Shown here in pieces: positions 35,083-46,938 of a stretch of DNA of 64,000 nucleotides (positions within the stretch are counted from its first letter, which is position 1; every line of letters begins with the position of its first letter). The stretch is from Artemisia argyi. Lineage: Eukaryota > Streptophyta > Magnoliopsida > Asterales > Asteraceae. The translations under genes and the position numbers were made by a program. Under the pieces are notes generated by a model. That model was not told the origin of the DNA. It saw only the letters and a program-made list of their open reading frames with translations, and made no database searches. Location: NCBI GenBank assembly GCA_030686995.1, contig CM060695.1, positions 104,001,371 to 104,065,370 of the forward strand, written 5' to 3'.

Positions 35083-37377
35083 CTTGGTACATTTGGTTAT
35101 TCTTTCGTCAATATCAATTGTTTCATTTGATTGAATTATTTTCATAATGGCTTGAACACGCATTACAGTGCACAACCCGTACTTGTAAAGAAAGGACCCT
35201 GAGGTACGCATCAGTGCCTCAATCCTAAATATAAGGAGCGAAGGCTTCTTACTTTTGAGTAGAATTTATCAAACATTTATGATTTTCATAATTCTACTCA
35301 AAAGGACAAGTATTTCACCTCAATAAGACCTAATCACTTGTTGAGGGGGAGCACTTGTCAAAACTAAATACTTTGCTCAAAATTATAAGTTCTTGGTGAA
35401 TCTCCCCGCAAGACTCAAAAGGCATATTTTAATCTAAAAGATTGTCAAAAACATCATTTTATATGCTATTTTTGAGGGGGAGAAAATGAAAAAGTGATTA
35501 AAATATACGAAGTCAAAGCTTAAAAGTTGTATCATGTGCGAGCTAGACTCAGTATTGACCCAGGAATTGACGAGACAATAAAAGTTAGTAATATCGAAAG
35601 GACTTGTCCTCGATGGGTAATAACATCAAGTTAGTTACTAGAGCTAGTTGTCACCTAAAAGATGACAATGTATCTCTTTAACTAACCACGTAAGCGTGTC
35701 TCGAAAAGGATATGTCTTAGTAGAAATGTACCGTCTCGAGAAACTTTCTGTGGACTTGACCAGGCCGGGTAATAACTTCAAGCTAGTCTAACTAGTGATG
35801 TAAGCGTGTCTCGAATCGGTCTTGTTCACGGAAAGTGGATCAATTCAAAAGTGCTTGCTCCTCCCGCACGTGCAAATTTATTAAATACTTATGAGCACAT
35901 GTGCAGGGGGAGCCCTTCAAAAGTGTACACAAAACTCTCAAAGTGTTAACCAAAATTATTTATCACAAACACTTTGAGAGATTTTCAATCAAAGGTTTCT
36001 TGGCTACTGTCGGAGTTATAAGGTGATTAAGATAGGAATATCCGTCCTATGATCCGCCAGAGCCGGAGGGATCTACCCAAGGACATCTCCCATAGTTAGA
36101 ATTAGAAGTCCTTAGGTATGATACGAAAAAGGAGAAAAGAATGAAAGGGAAAGAAGGAGTTAAAGAATTAAAAAGAAAAGTAAAGAAAAGGGTGAAAAGA
36201 AATAGCCCTCCATATGTTCAACCTTAGGGCAGACACCGGGTTCAATACGTATGCTACTGGTTGTTGCAAAAGACAACACCGGTATTGAAGACAAAGTCGT
36301 CATGGACCCAGTGACGCAATGCACTAAACCTTCTTAACCACTCAAGTTCTCTTAAAAGGACTTGTTTCATTCTCACGGGGAACCAGTGTAATCTATCGAC
36401 CTATCTCTTAGAGACGGTTGATATTGAAGCAGGAGACCCCTCCCTAGTCTCCGCATAGGAAACCTAGGTGTGCACTTATAGAGTCTAGAGCCTTGAGATA
36501 CATCAAAGATCTCTTAGGAACACTTAGTATTTCTACAACTAAGTGTTCTACAACTAGTGTTCTACATCAATGGGCATCAGTTGTAAACTATCAAGTCCTT
36601 CGCAGATCTTAGCAATCTGCCGAGAACGTTTATGAGAGGATTACGTAAGTATTTCTCAATGATTGAACGGAAATCCTTCCAGGGTCAACATCAAACAGCC
36701 CTGACAGCAGGTCACTTCGGTAACCTCACAAGGGTTACGCTTAGTGTTTGCGGTGGTTCCATTACAGTCTACAGTCGTGGAGTGATCCCCAGCGACTCAC
36801 CCAGTCATTGAGCTACTCAGTAGGTCTCGTAAGCTCCTTCGGGAGTATCTGATATGGGAACGGCCTGGATAAGGATTAGAAGGAGTCTTCACAATATGCT
36901 GTTGATGAGCTCTAATTCCTTATCTGTAAGTACCGGTTATTTATTGCTAACTGTTTACTCGCAGGTACCTCACTTCCATGATGGTAGATTCCAACATGCT
37001 CATACATACATCTTGAAGTCAAAGAAAGCTCCTCCAAAGATCTTAGCAACACAAAGTTCAAAGAAAGGTTCTACACAAATAAGAAGAATCTACAAAGTAT
37101 AAAGACAAAGATCTCAATGTATGAAAAGGAACTTCTTGTACGTGAAAGTCTAAGTCCAAAGATGTATGAGTATGTTGGAATGGCGGACAACCACCACAGA
37201 CGCAAGAGTGACGAACGACAGATTACTTCATAACACAATCACTACATCATCACCAAAGAACAAAGACATAGAGCAAAGTACATCCATTATCATTCAAACC
37301 ATTTTGAAGATGTCTAGAAGTCAACGACAAAGATGAAGACGTCAAGCAACCGTGATGACCGACCCTTTGGGGGAGAT
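35083..37377 (+). mobile_element. Copia 3' untranslated region with repeated purine tracts
   Basis: Non-coding, 2.3 kb. GGGGGAG-type tracts occur at about 35343, 35475, 35906 and finally 37366-37376 next to the 3' LTR. Repeated polypurine tracts upstream of the 3' LTR are a described hallmark of Sireviruses. Two copies of a 'GTAAGCGTGTCTCGAA' block lie near 35690 and 35800. No ORF of note. Confidence 0.75.
37366..37376 (+). promoter_or_regulatory. Polypurine tract of the copia element
   Basis: TTTGGGGGAGAT immediately before the 3' LTR; expected primer for plus-strand DNA synthesis. Confidence 0.85.
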
Positions 37378-37731
37378 TGTTGGGATCATAGTTTTCACTA
37401 TTTTATCAAGTCTCGGTCATTTGTAATAATAGGTTGCTTAAGTTACTATTTACTTACATTTATGTTATGTAACATGTTTACTAGACTTAAGGCATTTTAG
37501 TCCATGGGCTTAGAAGCCCACACGAATTGATAGTGGAAGGAGAGGGAGTGTTGCCCTAGCTCCTTCCCTATAAATAGAAACCTTAGTCTCATGTAAAATT
37601 TGGTTGGTTATTTGATTTCTTAAGGAAACTCTTGCACTTATATTTCTCTTATTCATATAATCACCCATATCTCCTTTCTCATCTCATTTCTATTATTATC
37701 ATACTTGTGTTTACAAAATGGTGACCTAACA
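37378..37731 (+). mobile_element. 3' LTR of the copia element
   Basis: 354 bp, same ends as 25433-25786, with about six substitutions by eye and no indels. TATA box at 37569. Confidence 0.93.
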
Positions 37732-37736
37732 GAAGA
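37732..37736 (+). repeat. Right target-site duplication GAAGA
   Basis: Matches 25428-25432 exactly. Confidence 0.95.
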
Positions 37737-38720
37737 ATATGATGGAACTGAAATCAGAAAATCCTAATGTTCAAATAATCGATTTTTCTTAATAACTCAT
37801 TTAAGCAAAAAGTAAACCGATACATAAAATTCAGATATTTGTAGAATTATTACAATAAGAATTCACCATTATACAAATATAACCATTCAAATAGCAAATG
37901 GACTACCATTTATTTACAATATTGTAATACGTTTGTACGCCCATAACACATCGTATAAGTTCAACTGTACAACAAAGAACCAAATAGATTTATCAGAGAT
38001 ATCATAAAACGAATGCTCAATAGTGGTACTGAGATTATTTAAAGGTACTGAATGTTACTTTTCTGAAAAATAAAAGAACTAAAAGATCCTTCAGCAACCA
38101 ACGATTTTGAAGACCTTCCAAGTAAAACTGGTATCATATATCATGAATATTAAACTACCTAAAAATGTGTTATCCAACATTATTATAAGAATGAGTTAGA
38201 GGTTACATTCAGCTAATATATAATAGTTAGAAACACATAAACTAATATGCTTACTTAAATACTCTAATCAGTTAACCACTATATTGCTTAAGCGAAATCT
38301 TCCACTCGTACCTTCCTTCATTCAAACATTATTAGCACTATAAAACCTACTTAAATTAAAAATCAAAATTAGTTAAGTATGATGGGCATGTAGTAACATT
38401 CATGTAGGTATACGTTAACACTGGTTTATCATATCATGCATGTGAATTAAATGTTTTTAGCTTACTTTGTAAAAAATAGTCGATCTTTCTCCTCCACAGA
38501 GCAGGATATTACTTATTTGCTTGGCATGGGTTTTTTTCTGTGTTGATGAATGAACATTGCTAGGGTTAGATGAAAAGATAATGGAGTTGGGATTATTAGT
38601 TATAGCGTTTTGTGAAAAGAGAGCTTCTGCGATACGTAATAGGTATTATAAAATGGGATTAGGGTTTGTGATAAATTGTTTTAATATGTTCATTCAGTGG
38701 TTAAGATATATGTTTTGCAA
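37737..38720. other. AT-rich flank, no gene recognised
   Basis: Continuation of the pre-insertion DNA that ends at 25427. No ORF with a recognisable domain. Confidence 0.45.
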
Positions 38721-38721
38721 A

Positions 38722-38885
38722 GGGACAACTTGTGACATGATCTAATGGTTGAGGCTCTACTTTCTGGATGACCAGTCCAAGGTTCGAACTTGATGGTCCT
38801 ACTTTTTAAAATAATTATTCCGAATTTTAGTTTATAAAAATTCTATTTTTTAAACTAATTATTCCAAATTTTAGTTTATAAAAAT
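38722..38885 (+). mobile_element. tRNA-derived SINE-like unit
   Basis: TGATCTAATGGTTGAGGC (A-box-like) is followed about 35 bases later by AAGGTTCGAACTT (B-box-like, GTTCGAAC). The tail has two copies of a roughly 45-bp AT-rich unit (TAATTATTCC(G/A)AATTTTAGTT). No terminal duplication was found, so the SINE assignment is tentative. It cannot fold as a normal tRNA. Confidence 0.45.
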
Positions 38886-38971
38886 TGCTTATAGATGTGA
38901 TGACATGGCTGATAATGAATTACTGGGCATTGACTGGGCAATGAGGTGGCATATTCTTCAAATGCCTCATG

Positions 38972-38972
<1 letters not shown>

Positions 38973-39058
<86 letters not shown>
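38973..39058. repeat. (TA)n microsatellite, about 43 units
   Basis: Uninterrupted TA dinucleotides. It lies at the left edge of the long gypsy-type LTR region. Confidence 0.95.
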
Positions 39059-39059
<1 letters not shown>

Positions 39060-39060
<1 letters not shown>

Positions 39061-41389
39061 CCGATAAATTACCAAATACGTTCTAATAAACTCACGAGCT
39101 CACGAAAATTTCCACGAACACACAGTAACTACTGCTAACTCCGACACGATTTTCTAGACAAGCCAATTGGGCCTCGGCCCAACCCTGTCACAAACCAAAC
39201 AGCCAAACGGACCATTTTTATTTTTATTTCTTTTCTTTGGGCCTAGTCCACCCCGTAAGCCAAAACACACCCTCCAAGCCCAAATCCCTTTAATTATTTC
39301 GAACCAAACCCGTTTAATTTGTCTCGATTACACACGATTTTTACAAATGACACCCATATATTTTTACACCTCTCGATACTACTCCTATCCAAGAATCATA
39401 TGTAACAATTTGTTTTACCTAACGTGAAAGTTTGGTCAATGAAAATCAATTAAAGCTTAGCCTCATTTTTGCATGTCCACAAAAACTAAAAATCCATTTT
39501 GAGTTTACAAGCCTTGTACCCTTGTAGACTTGGCACGCAAGTTTCTTAAAAACCTTTAGACACATTTTTATGGTGCCTTGACTTCCTACAAACTCACAAA
39601 TGAGTCAAAACAAAATTAAATGATGTTTTCTTGTGTTTTTCCTCTCGTTAACATGCCACAAGGACGAATACGTGTATCCCCTTCCATATTTCACATGTTT
39701 TGAACTTGAGAGGCAGCCATGAGACTCCTAGATTGTGTCACACATAGTTTAAAAGGAATTGACCTTCCTTTGAACTATTTTTTCATGTTTTCTTTTTGTT
39801 TTCTTCCCGGCAAACACCTTCACAAGGATGAAAGTTTGCACCAACTTCACCATGCTCATGAAAGTCATCACCACTCCTTGTTGACCAAGTATTTCCAAGT
39901 CTAAACGTATACATGAATCTCTTTTGGCTTCTTTCCTTTGCTCGTATACCCACAAGGACGATCCACCAACAAACCTCATCATGACCTCACTATTTATGTT
40001 ACTATACCTCGTACCCCTACCCCTTGGTCGCTACGTTTCATGTTTCCCAACTTCTTAAATCTCTCGTATATATATACATGCATTCATGCATGCACACGAG
40101 CCCTACACAACACCTTAATCATTTTTCCACTCATAAACTCACTACTAAGTCTTTGGAGAAACGTATAACTTTGGAAAGCATTGGGAGTCTCGTACCAAGC
40201 TAGATCAAGCAATTGGTGGCTTGTGTGTACGTAGGCGTCAAGTTCTAGCATTTCCTTGGTCGTTCTCATCTCCACGAGTCATTTTCTACTCCACTATTTG
40301 GTGAGGTGAGTCAAAAATTCACCCCTTTCAATAATTCCTTACGTTTTGTTTTCATAGCACCACATTTACTTTAGCCACTTTTCTCGTTAATAATAATATA
40401 TAACGTGCACGTATTTATAGCTAAACTATAAGTTTGTCACAATATAAACCAAAGTTATTAAGGTATATTTTACTAATAACTACTTATAGGCACGAAATAT
40501 AACACGTTCCTAAGTTCCCTTGACCCATACGTTTTAACCTCTAAAACACTTAGAATAATTTTGAGTTACAAAACTATTTTGGCTTTGATTAAAATCGATT
40601 TACTTTGGCCAAGTATTTTCAAAATTACATATACGACACCTCATTTTTATGGCTGAAACTAATAGACCACTTGGTAAACTAATAATCTAGGCTTTAAACT
40701 CGCTCTTACAAACCCATTCGAACCCTCGTTAAACCCCAAAGCATGTCACGTTTTTTCTTAAACTCAAAAGTACATTTGGGCCTAAACGCCCATTAAGCTG
40801 AAAATAAGAAATTGAGATAAGCTGATGGTATAAGCAGTTGTCTAAGCTTTTTAGTGTCTAAATATGAGCCCAATGCTAAGCCCAATAGTTTCCCAAGCCC
40901 AAAGATTTTAAAAACCTTAACGGGCCTAGTATTTAGCTCGTTAAAGGCCAATAAGCTCCAAATAAGCTCTTTTTTAAAAATAAGATGTTTCCCAGCTTAA
41001 ATAAGCTATTTAAAACTTATTTTGAAAATACAAATGTTAAGTTTTGAAGTTGGTGAGTTTTGGACTAAATTTGCAAAAGTTTTGTAGTCGAGGGACTAAA
41101 ACTGTCAAAACGGAAATTTAAAGTAAAAACTATCATTTTGACGTCTTGTGATGAAAACTGTAAATCTAGAAAAGTTTTGGGTAGAAATTGTAAATATAAA
41201 ATAGTTTTGGACTATAAATGAAAAATAAATAACGTTTTGGACTAACGGTGTAAAGTTATGCCGTTAGGGGTATAAAATGTAAACTTTTCAAAACTTAAAG
41301 GTTTTAATAAAATATAAATGTTATAATTTATATTTTATATATATAAGTATTTTAGTTAAAACCGATTCGATCAAGCACTTTTCGTTAAC

Positions 41390-41476
<87 letters not shown>

Positions 41477-42534
41477 CGTACTAACGAAAATAATAAATAT
41501 GTAACTTTTAACAATTAACACATTCTCTCGAATCTATTCCACTCTTCGACACTCATCTATCGTTGAACCACCAATCTCGTTTTCTTTCGTAAATTCTCTA
41601 CACTACGTCAACAAGAACATGCTCACAAGTTATATTTTTAAATATAACTTTTGTTCTTGAACTTCAGGCATTTAAACACACACGTTTAAATGCTCACAAG
41701 TTACTTAGGTTGTGTGTTGAAGCCGTTTCCACCTATCGTTTGAGTAATGATACTAGTACTACCGAGCTATCCAGGTGTGTGTTCATAGCCCACTCTTTAA
41801 ACTTTTAAACTCTTTTGTGGGGAGATAAATGCTTCAAACCCGAACACAAGCTTTTTAGTATGCTATGCCTGATGTTTTTATTGCTTAAGTAGCTATTGCC
41901 AAATGCCCCTCGATCATGAACCTTAATCACTTGCGAGTGAACGTGAATACCTAGGAATAGATCTATTTGGGACTGACAATCCCCGTTTAGTTTAGCTAGG
42001 ATGAGCGACTAGGCGCACAGTATTTAACAACTCATAGGTTACTGGCAAAGACTTATCTTGAGGGCACCCCTATTATATTAGTTTACATCACACATTGATG
42101 CATGTCTAATCGTTGTGTGTCATGAGCTTAATGCAATAGCAAACTTGATTTTTAAACTTGTTAATTGTTTATCGATGCAATTAACATACCTACTTGTGTT
42201 CAAACTTTAAACTTAAACCTATGGACATCACTCAACTTTTGTTAACTTTTAGCATGTTATCTCAGGTAACTAAGGCATGGATTATCAAGGCATGGAGAAG
42301 GGCATCAACCCGGGCACGGGTTTTCTAAAATAAACGTTTTCTTATCATTCAACTAAATAAAACATATCTGCAAAGATATGACTTGTCTTTCTAAAACTAT
42401 TTCTGTACTCAGATATTTTAAATGAATGATAAAAATGTGTTTTCAAAATGTTTACTATGATTATGACAAAGATCCACTACGTAATACACCGTTAAGTCTT
42501 CCGCTGTCGTTAATCAATTTTTGGGGGTGTTACA
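39060..42534 (+). mobile_element. Long gypsy-type LTR, + orientation, left edge uncertain
   Basis: It ends TTGGGGGTGTTACA, the classic 3' end of Tekay/Del-type LTRs, preceded by TCCACTACGTAATACACC and TTCCGCTG. The segment 41770-42070 matches, in inverse orientation, 46950-47230 (shared ATCATGAACCTTAATCACTT, CACTTGCGAGTGA). A 'GGACTAAA...TGTAAA' repeat theme occurs at 41050-41290. No TGTAACACC start is visible, so the left end may be lost or at the (TA)n tract. No coding sequence. Confidence 0.6.
41392..41475. repeat. (TA)n microsatellite inside the LTR
   Basis: About 40 TA units, uninterrupted. Confidence 0.95.
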
Positions 42535-42619
42535 AAGTGTAATCCATAGGTTTAATGAATAAAGTTGAGCTCAAGATTTTAATCAAGTGATCTAAGCAAC
42601 ATATGCAAATACCGGGTAA

Positions 42620-45600
42620 TCAAAGGTAACAGACAATATATAGAGGCATTGATTGGCTGTAAACAGTCAGAAAATATCAACCAAGTAATGGTCAACAAGT
42701 CAAACAGTCTAAACCAATACTCCGTGGAGTGTAGTGTTTCCCCGGATCGTTAAATCCAAACGAGGCGTGAAATCTGAAATAAAATGACTTCGAGATCAAG
42801 TGAATTGAACAGGATAAGGGTTCAAATGATTTTACTACTGAAATATAAGTTAGAATAGCTTTGATAAGCTATATCAACTAATACATGAAATCAGATAAGC
42901 ACAAATGAAAAGGGACTGAAAAACGCGTACGCTTAATATTTAAACGTAAACGTATAAAACAACAACGATTTTAACTATAGTAGGAATTTGCAAGCCTTAG
43001 GGGCTTAAATGCAAATTAAATAAACTTAAAATATTTATTTTATAATTATTAACTTATTTTAAAAAATAAGAAAATCTAAAAATGTAAAAAGAAATAAAAT
43101 GTACGTTTAAATTTGAATAAACGTAAACGTACAAAACTTAAACGTGAATTCTATCAAATAAAACTCCCACAAATATGAAAATTATATTTTTGGAATCTTA
43201 AATTTATAAGAAAATTATTGAAAATTTAAAATTATTTTTATAACTATTTAATTAATTATTATTATTTAATAACTAGTTTTAATTATTATTTAACTAATTA
43301 AATTGATTTAAATTATTAAAAATACTAAAAAGACTTAGATAATTAAGAAGATTTTTATGAATCTAATTAACCATCACAGGAATCCTAAAAAATTATAAAA
43401 AGATTGTTTTATGTATTTTTAAACTAATTTACTAATTATTATTCTATTTATTAATTAATTACCAATTAAACTAATTATATTATAAAAATAGAAAATGAAT
43501 GGTAGAAATTCTAGAAAAATTCCTAAAAATGTTATTACTTATATAAAAGCTAGGAAAATTATAAAAACTATGTGTTACTTAATAAAATCTAATTTTGCTA
43601 TTTAATCTTTTAATATTAATTAATAATTAATTAAACTAATATTAATTCTAAAAATTACTAAATGACAAAGGAAAAATCTGGAAAAATTTATAAAAGTACT
43701 TTAATAAAAAAGAGATTTAATAAAAATATAAAAAATGCAGAAGTGCTTATAAATAAGCTAAAAAGAAAATTAAAAAGATAATTTCTATTAAATAGAAGCT
43801 ATCACTATAATTAAATTTGGCTTTTTCTATTTTTTCTTTTATATAACTATTAAAATACTTAAAATATGAAACTTTTGTAAAAACAACTAACTTGGAAATA
43901 AAAAATAAGCACTGTGAGTGCTTATTAGCTTTGACAGCTGACCAAGTTTGACCAAAGTAAGAAATAAGCTCAAATGAGCTTATATGGGGTCCACAAGGGT
44001 GGATTCTGGTTCACCTAAGTTAGTTGGACTTATTTAAGCTAGATTTGATAATATAAGATCACAGAATAAGCTAATAAGCCACAATAAGCAATTGCTTATT
44101 GAGTGACTGAGACAAAAATGGGACAGATTACAAGGGATGATTCAGGTGGGACCCAGTGAGCTTGAGCTCAAAACCAAGCTCAAGACTTGAAGGTGGGTAG
44201 GAGAGGGGTTGAAAGAACCAACTTGGGGCCTGTGGGACCCACTGAGTAGCTCAGAAACAACCACCAAAGTGGTGGGTGTGGTGGTGGTGGTTTGTGTAGC
44301 AGGGGAGCTTCTTCCCCTGCAAGTGTGTTTGAGCCTGTGTGGCTTACACAAGAAAAATCACAAAAATACAATGAAGGTAGGATCTCAAGGTTTAGCTGGG
44401 GGGTTGTAACCTGTTAAAGTTTCAGGTCTTAACTCTCAACACAAAATTCTACAAAAATCTTGCAAGTTTTGCAAAATCTGAGGTGTACACAATTTGACTT
44501 TTTATGAAAACTTGACAAGTTGACTTTTATGAACTTTAAATTAATCCGACTGACTAATTATGGTGTAATATGTTATGATTAAGCTAAATTAAGCTAGATT
44601 ACCTATTAATGCACTACTGTGATGAAAATGAGACTTGAAAACTTAACAGTTAACTACTTAATGAAGATTAAAGCTAATCTTGACTTTTTAACTAATAAGA
44701 CCTAAGTTTTATGGTTTATTTTACTTATTTAGACCTAGTATATCATGTATAGCCAAAGAACAACAACAAAAACTCCAAGGAACACAGTGGACACCACTGA
44801 TCCAAACACACCTTTAAACTACTGATTTGTTGATTTTCAAAACAAAACCAAGTTGTAAACCATGAAATTGATCCCAGAGGCTATGATATGATTATATAAG
44901 AACAATTTAGCATGAATCAACCAAACCACAAGCATATAACACAGATATGTCAAATATGTGAGATCCACTGTGTGATTTACAATTTTTTTAGCACAAGTAT
45001 TCTAATGAACAAACTAAGAAATTTATATTATGATATCACTCAACCATAACTCAGAAACATAAAAACACAATGATTTAAGCCAAAAACTACTTATGTAGTA
45101 AATTGCAAAAGTAGAGCAAAAAGCTTACAAGAGGCAATCCAGCTGAAACTATGAAACAAGGACCAAGAACCAACCCTAGCAGCTTACGAATAAGCTTCTA
45201 AACCCATTGCCATCCAAAATCCACAATGCTCCAGCTGTGATCATCTTTTACCATGATTTTTTTATTTTTCATTATTTTTTCTTGATTTTTGTAAATTTTT
45301 TATTTTATTGAATACAACTGCTTTTAAGGTTTCTAAAAGCTTTCAAAAGCTTCCTGAGGAGCTTAAGTGAGCTTGTGAGTCCATAACAACAACTATAAAC
45401 CGCAGAAGTACATATGAGATTTTTGATTAAAATTTTGCATAAACTGAATTTGAATTGAGAAACTCAAATTGAAACTGAAAATAACTTTTATTTAACACTG
45501 ATAATCTTGGAATTACAACTTAAAAGCTTAAGGATACAAAGGAACTTGAAATTTGCTAATACGATTTAAAAGAAACTAAATTACACTAGATATTTTCTCA

Positions 45601-46080
45601 CACTGAATCTCCCTTCATCTTTATACACTTTTCTGACTTCCCACATGGTTCTGAACATTTCCCACTTCTAATCTGAGCCCTTGAATGACTGCAACTCATC
45701 TTGGCCATTTAAAATGCTTTTGGCGCCAAAAAGTCATATAGGTAACTTGCAGCCGATATATTGTAATTAAGGAACTTTGGATTGTTGCATAAGATGAGGG
45801 GATAAGGAAAATGTGGTTTAGTAGCCAAGTTGATGGGTTAGTGAAGAAAACTAGGGTGTGTGAGTGTAACAGTGACAACATGAAAGTGGGGAAGCATTTA
45901 ATGCAAAGTGGGATTGAATTATGAGTTGGAGGGAGTAGGTGGTGAGCTGGGGAAGATAGGTGGTGAAGGAGAGGTGGCAAAACCATGGTGGTATTGGTGA
46001 AGCAGGGGTGAGGGTGGAGGATGAACAGTGGTGATGGTTTTGGGCGGGGGTTGACCGTTTGACCCTGGTTTATATTATAA
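42620..46080. repeat. Older diverged repeat, copy 1 (lineage unclear)
   Basis: It shares ordered blocks with 55640-56755: CCCCGGATCGTTAAATCC at 42735 versus CCCCGGGTCGTTTAGTCC at 55718; AATTAACCATCACAGGAAT at 43366 versus 56187; AAATAGAAGCTATCAC at 43791 versus 56591. It is strongly AT-rich with many (A)TTAATTAATTA tracts. It has no coding sequence; it could be a decayed LTR or leader of a gypsy element. Confidence 0.6.
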
Positions 46081-46189
46081 AGGGTGTGGGCCGGTTGTGT
46101 TTTTGGGCTTGGAAGGGGTGTGGGCTGGGTAAGGGTGTTTGGTTGGATTAGTTTTGGTTTTGGTTTTAATATAAAGGGTCCGGTTTGGT

Positions 46190-46690
46190 TTAAAGTTACA
46201 CAAGGACCAAAGTTGCAATTTATTCAAAGTTCAGGGACCTGTATTGTAAACTTTCCAAAGTTGTTATAAGGATCGATATTGCCAAGTATGCATATCCCAA
46301 GGACTAAAGATGTAATTTTTCCATTTAAAATACCCAAGGACCTTTTCTGCCAAATCTTCAAACACCAGGGACCAAACATGTAATTTTCTGAAAGTTGAAG
46401 GGTTGAACATGTAATTTCTCCATAGATATCACAAGGACCAATTATGACATTTAAGAATAGTACAAGGTTTATTTTTAATATTTTTCCATTTTAAAAACCT
46501 TAAGGACTAAGTTTGACATTTTTTAAACTTGAGGGACTAAAGTTGTCATTTTAGAATTTTTAACTTTAAAGGACTAGACTTGACAACTTATGAATCCCTA
46601 AGGACCTTTGATGATATTTTACATGTTTTGGATTACTAGGGACTATTTTTGCCAATTTGCCAAAGTTCAGGGACTGAAACTATAAATTAT
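46190..46690 (+). repeat. Degenerate array of AAGGGACTAAA...TTGTAATTTT units
   Basis: About ten to twelve units of 40-60 bp, each with (A/G)GGAC(T/C)(A/T)AA followed about 8 bp later by TTG(T/A)(C/A)A(A/T)TTT. Spacing is irregular. Similar phrases occur in the LTR at 41050-41290 and once at 29350. No ORF. Confidence 0.65.
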
Positions 46691-46938
46691 GTGAAATATG
46701 TTGTTTTTTATCAGTTTTCAATCCTTTTGCATAAAAACACAATCCAGGGATATTTTATGTATTTTAAGGCATTCCTGTGTGTTTTCAGATGTTTTTGCAG
46801 TTTAAATGTGACAAAAATGATGAGTATTTACACACTCATTAGGCATCCCTGTGCATATAATATTGTTGATGATTCTAAGCTCATGACACGCAAAACGTTA
46901 ACCAACCATCATAAGTCGACAATAACCGCAGAATTTCA

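Larger units (their letters stand above)
25433..37731 (+). mobile_element. Complete copia (Sirevirus-type) retrotransposon, 12.3 kb
   Basis: Two 354-bp LTRs, a 5-bp TSD and a polypurine tract define exact ends. Contents in order: leader with TTTCG motif array, gag fused to C-terminal reverse transcriptase/RNase H, non-coding spacer, a second motif array, a 1386-codon extra ORF, 3' untranslated region with several polypurine-like repeats. The reverse transcriptase type (VQIYVDDIIFAST), the ORF after pol and the repeated purine tracts fit the Sirevirus lineage. By eye the LTRs differ at six positions (1.7%); at an assumed 1.3e-8 per site per year this is well under one million years. Confidence 0.92.

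Noticed and set aside
38905..39138. ORF encoding an Ile-Tyr repeat
   Set aside because: Simply the (TA)n microsatellite read as codons; the same applies to 41321-41521 on the minus strand.
44142..44409. Overlapping ORFs on both strands near 44.2 kb
   Set aside because: Low-complexity GGTGGTGG sequence with no domain and no splice or start context.
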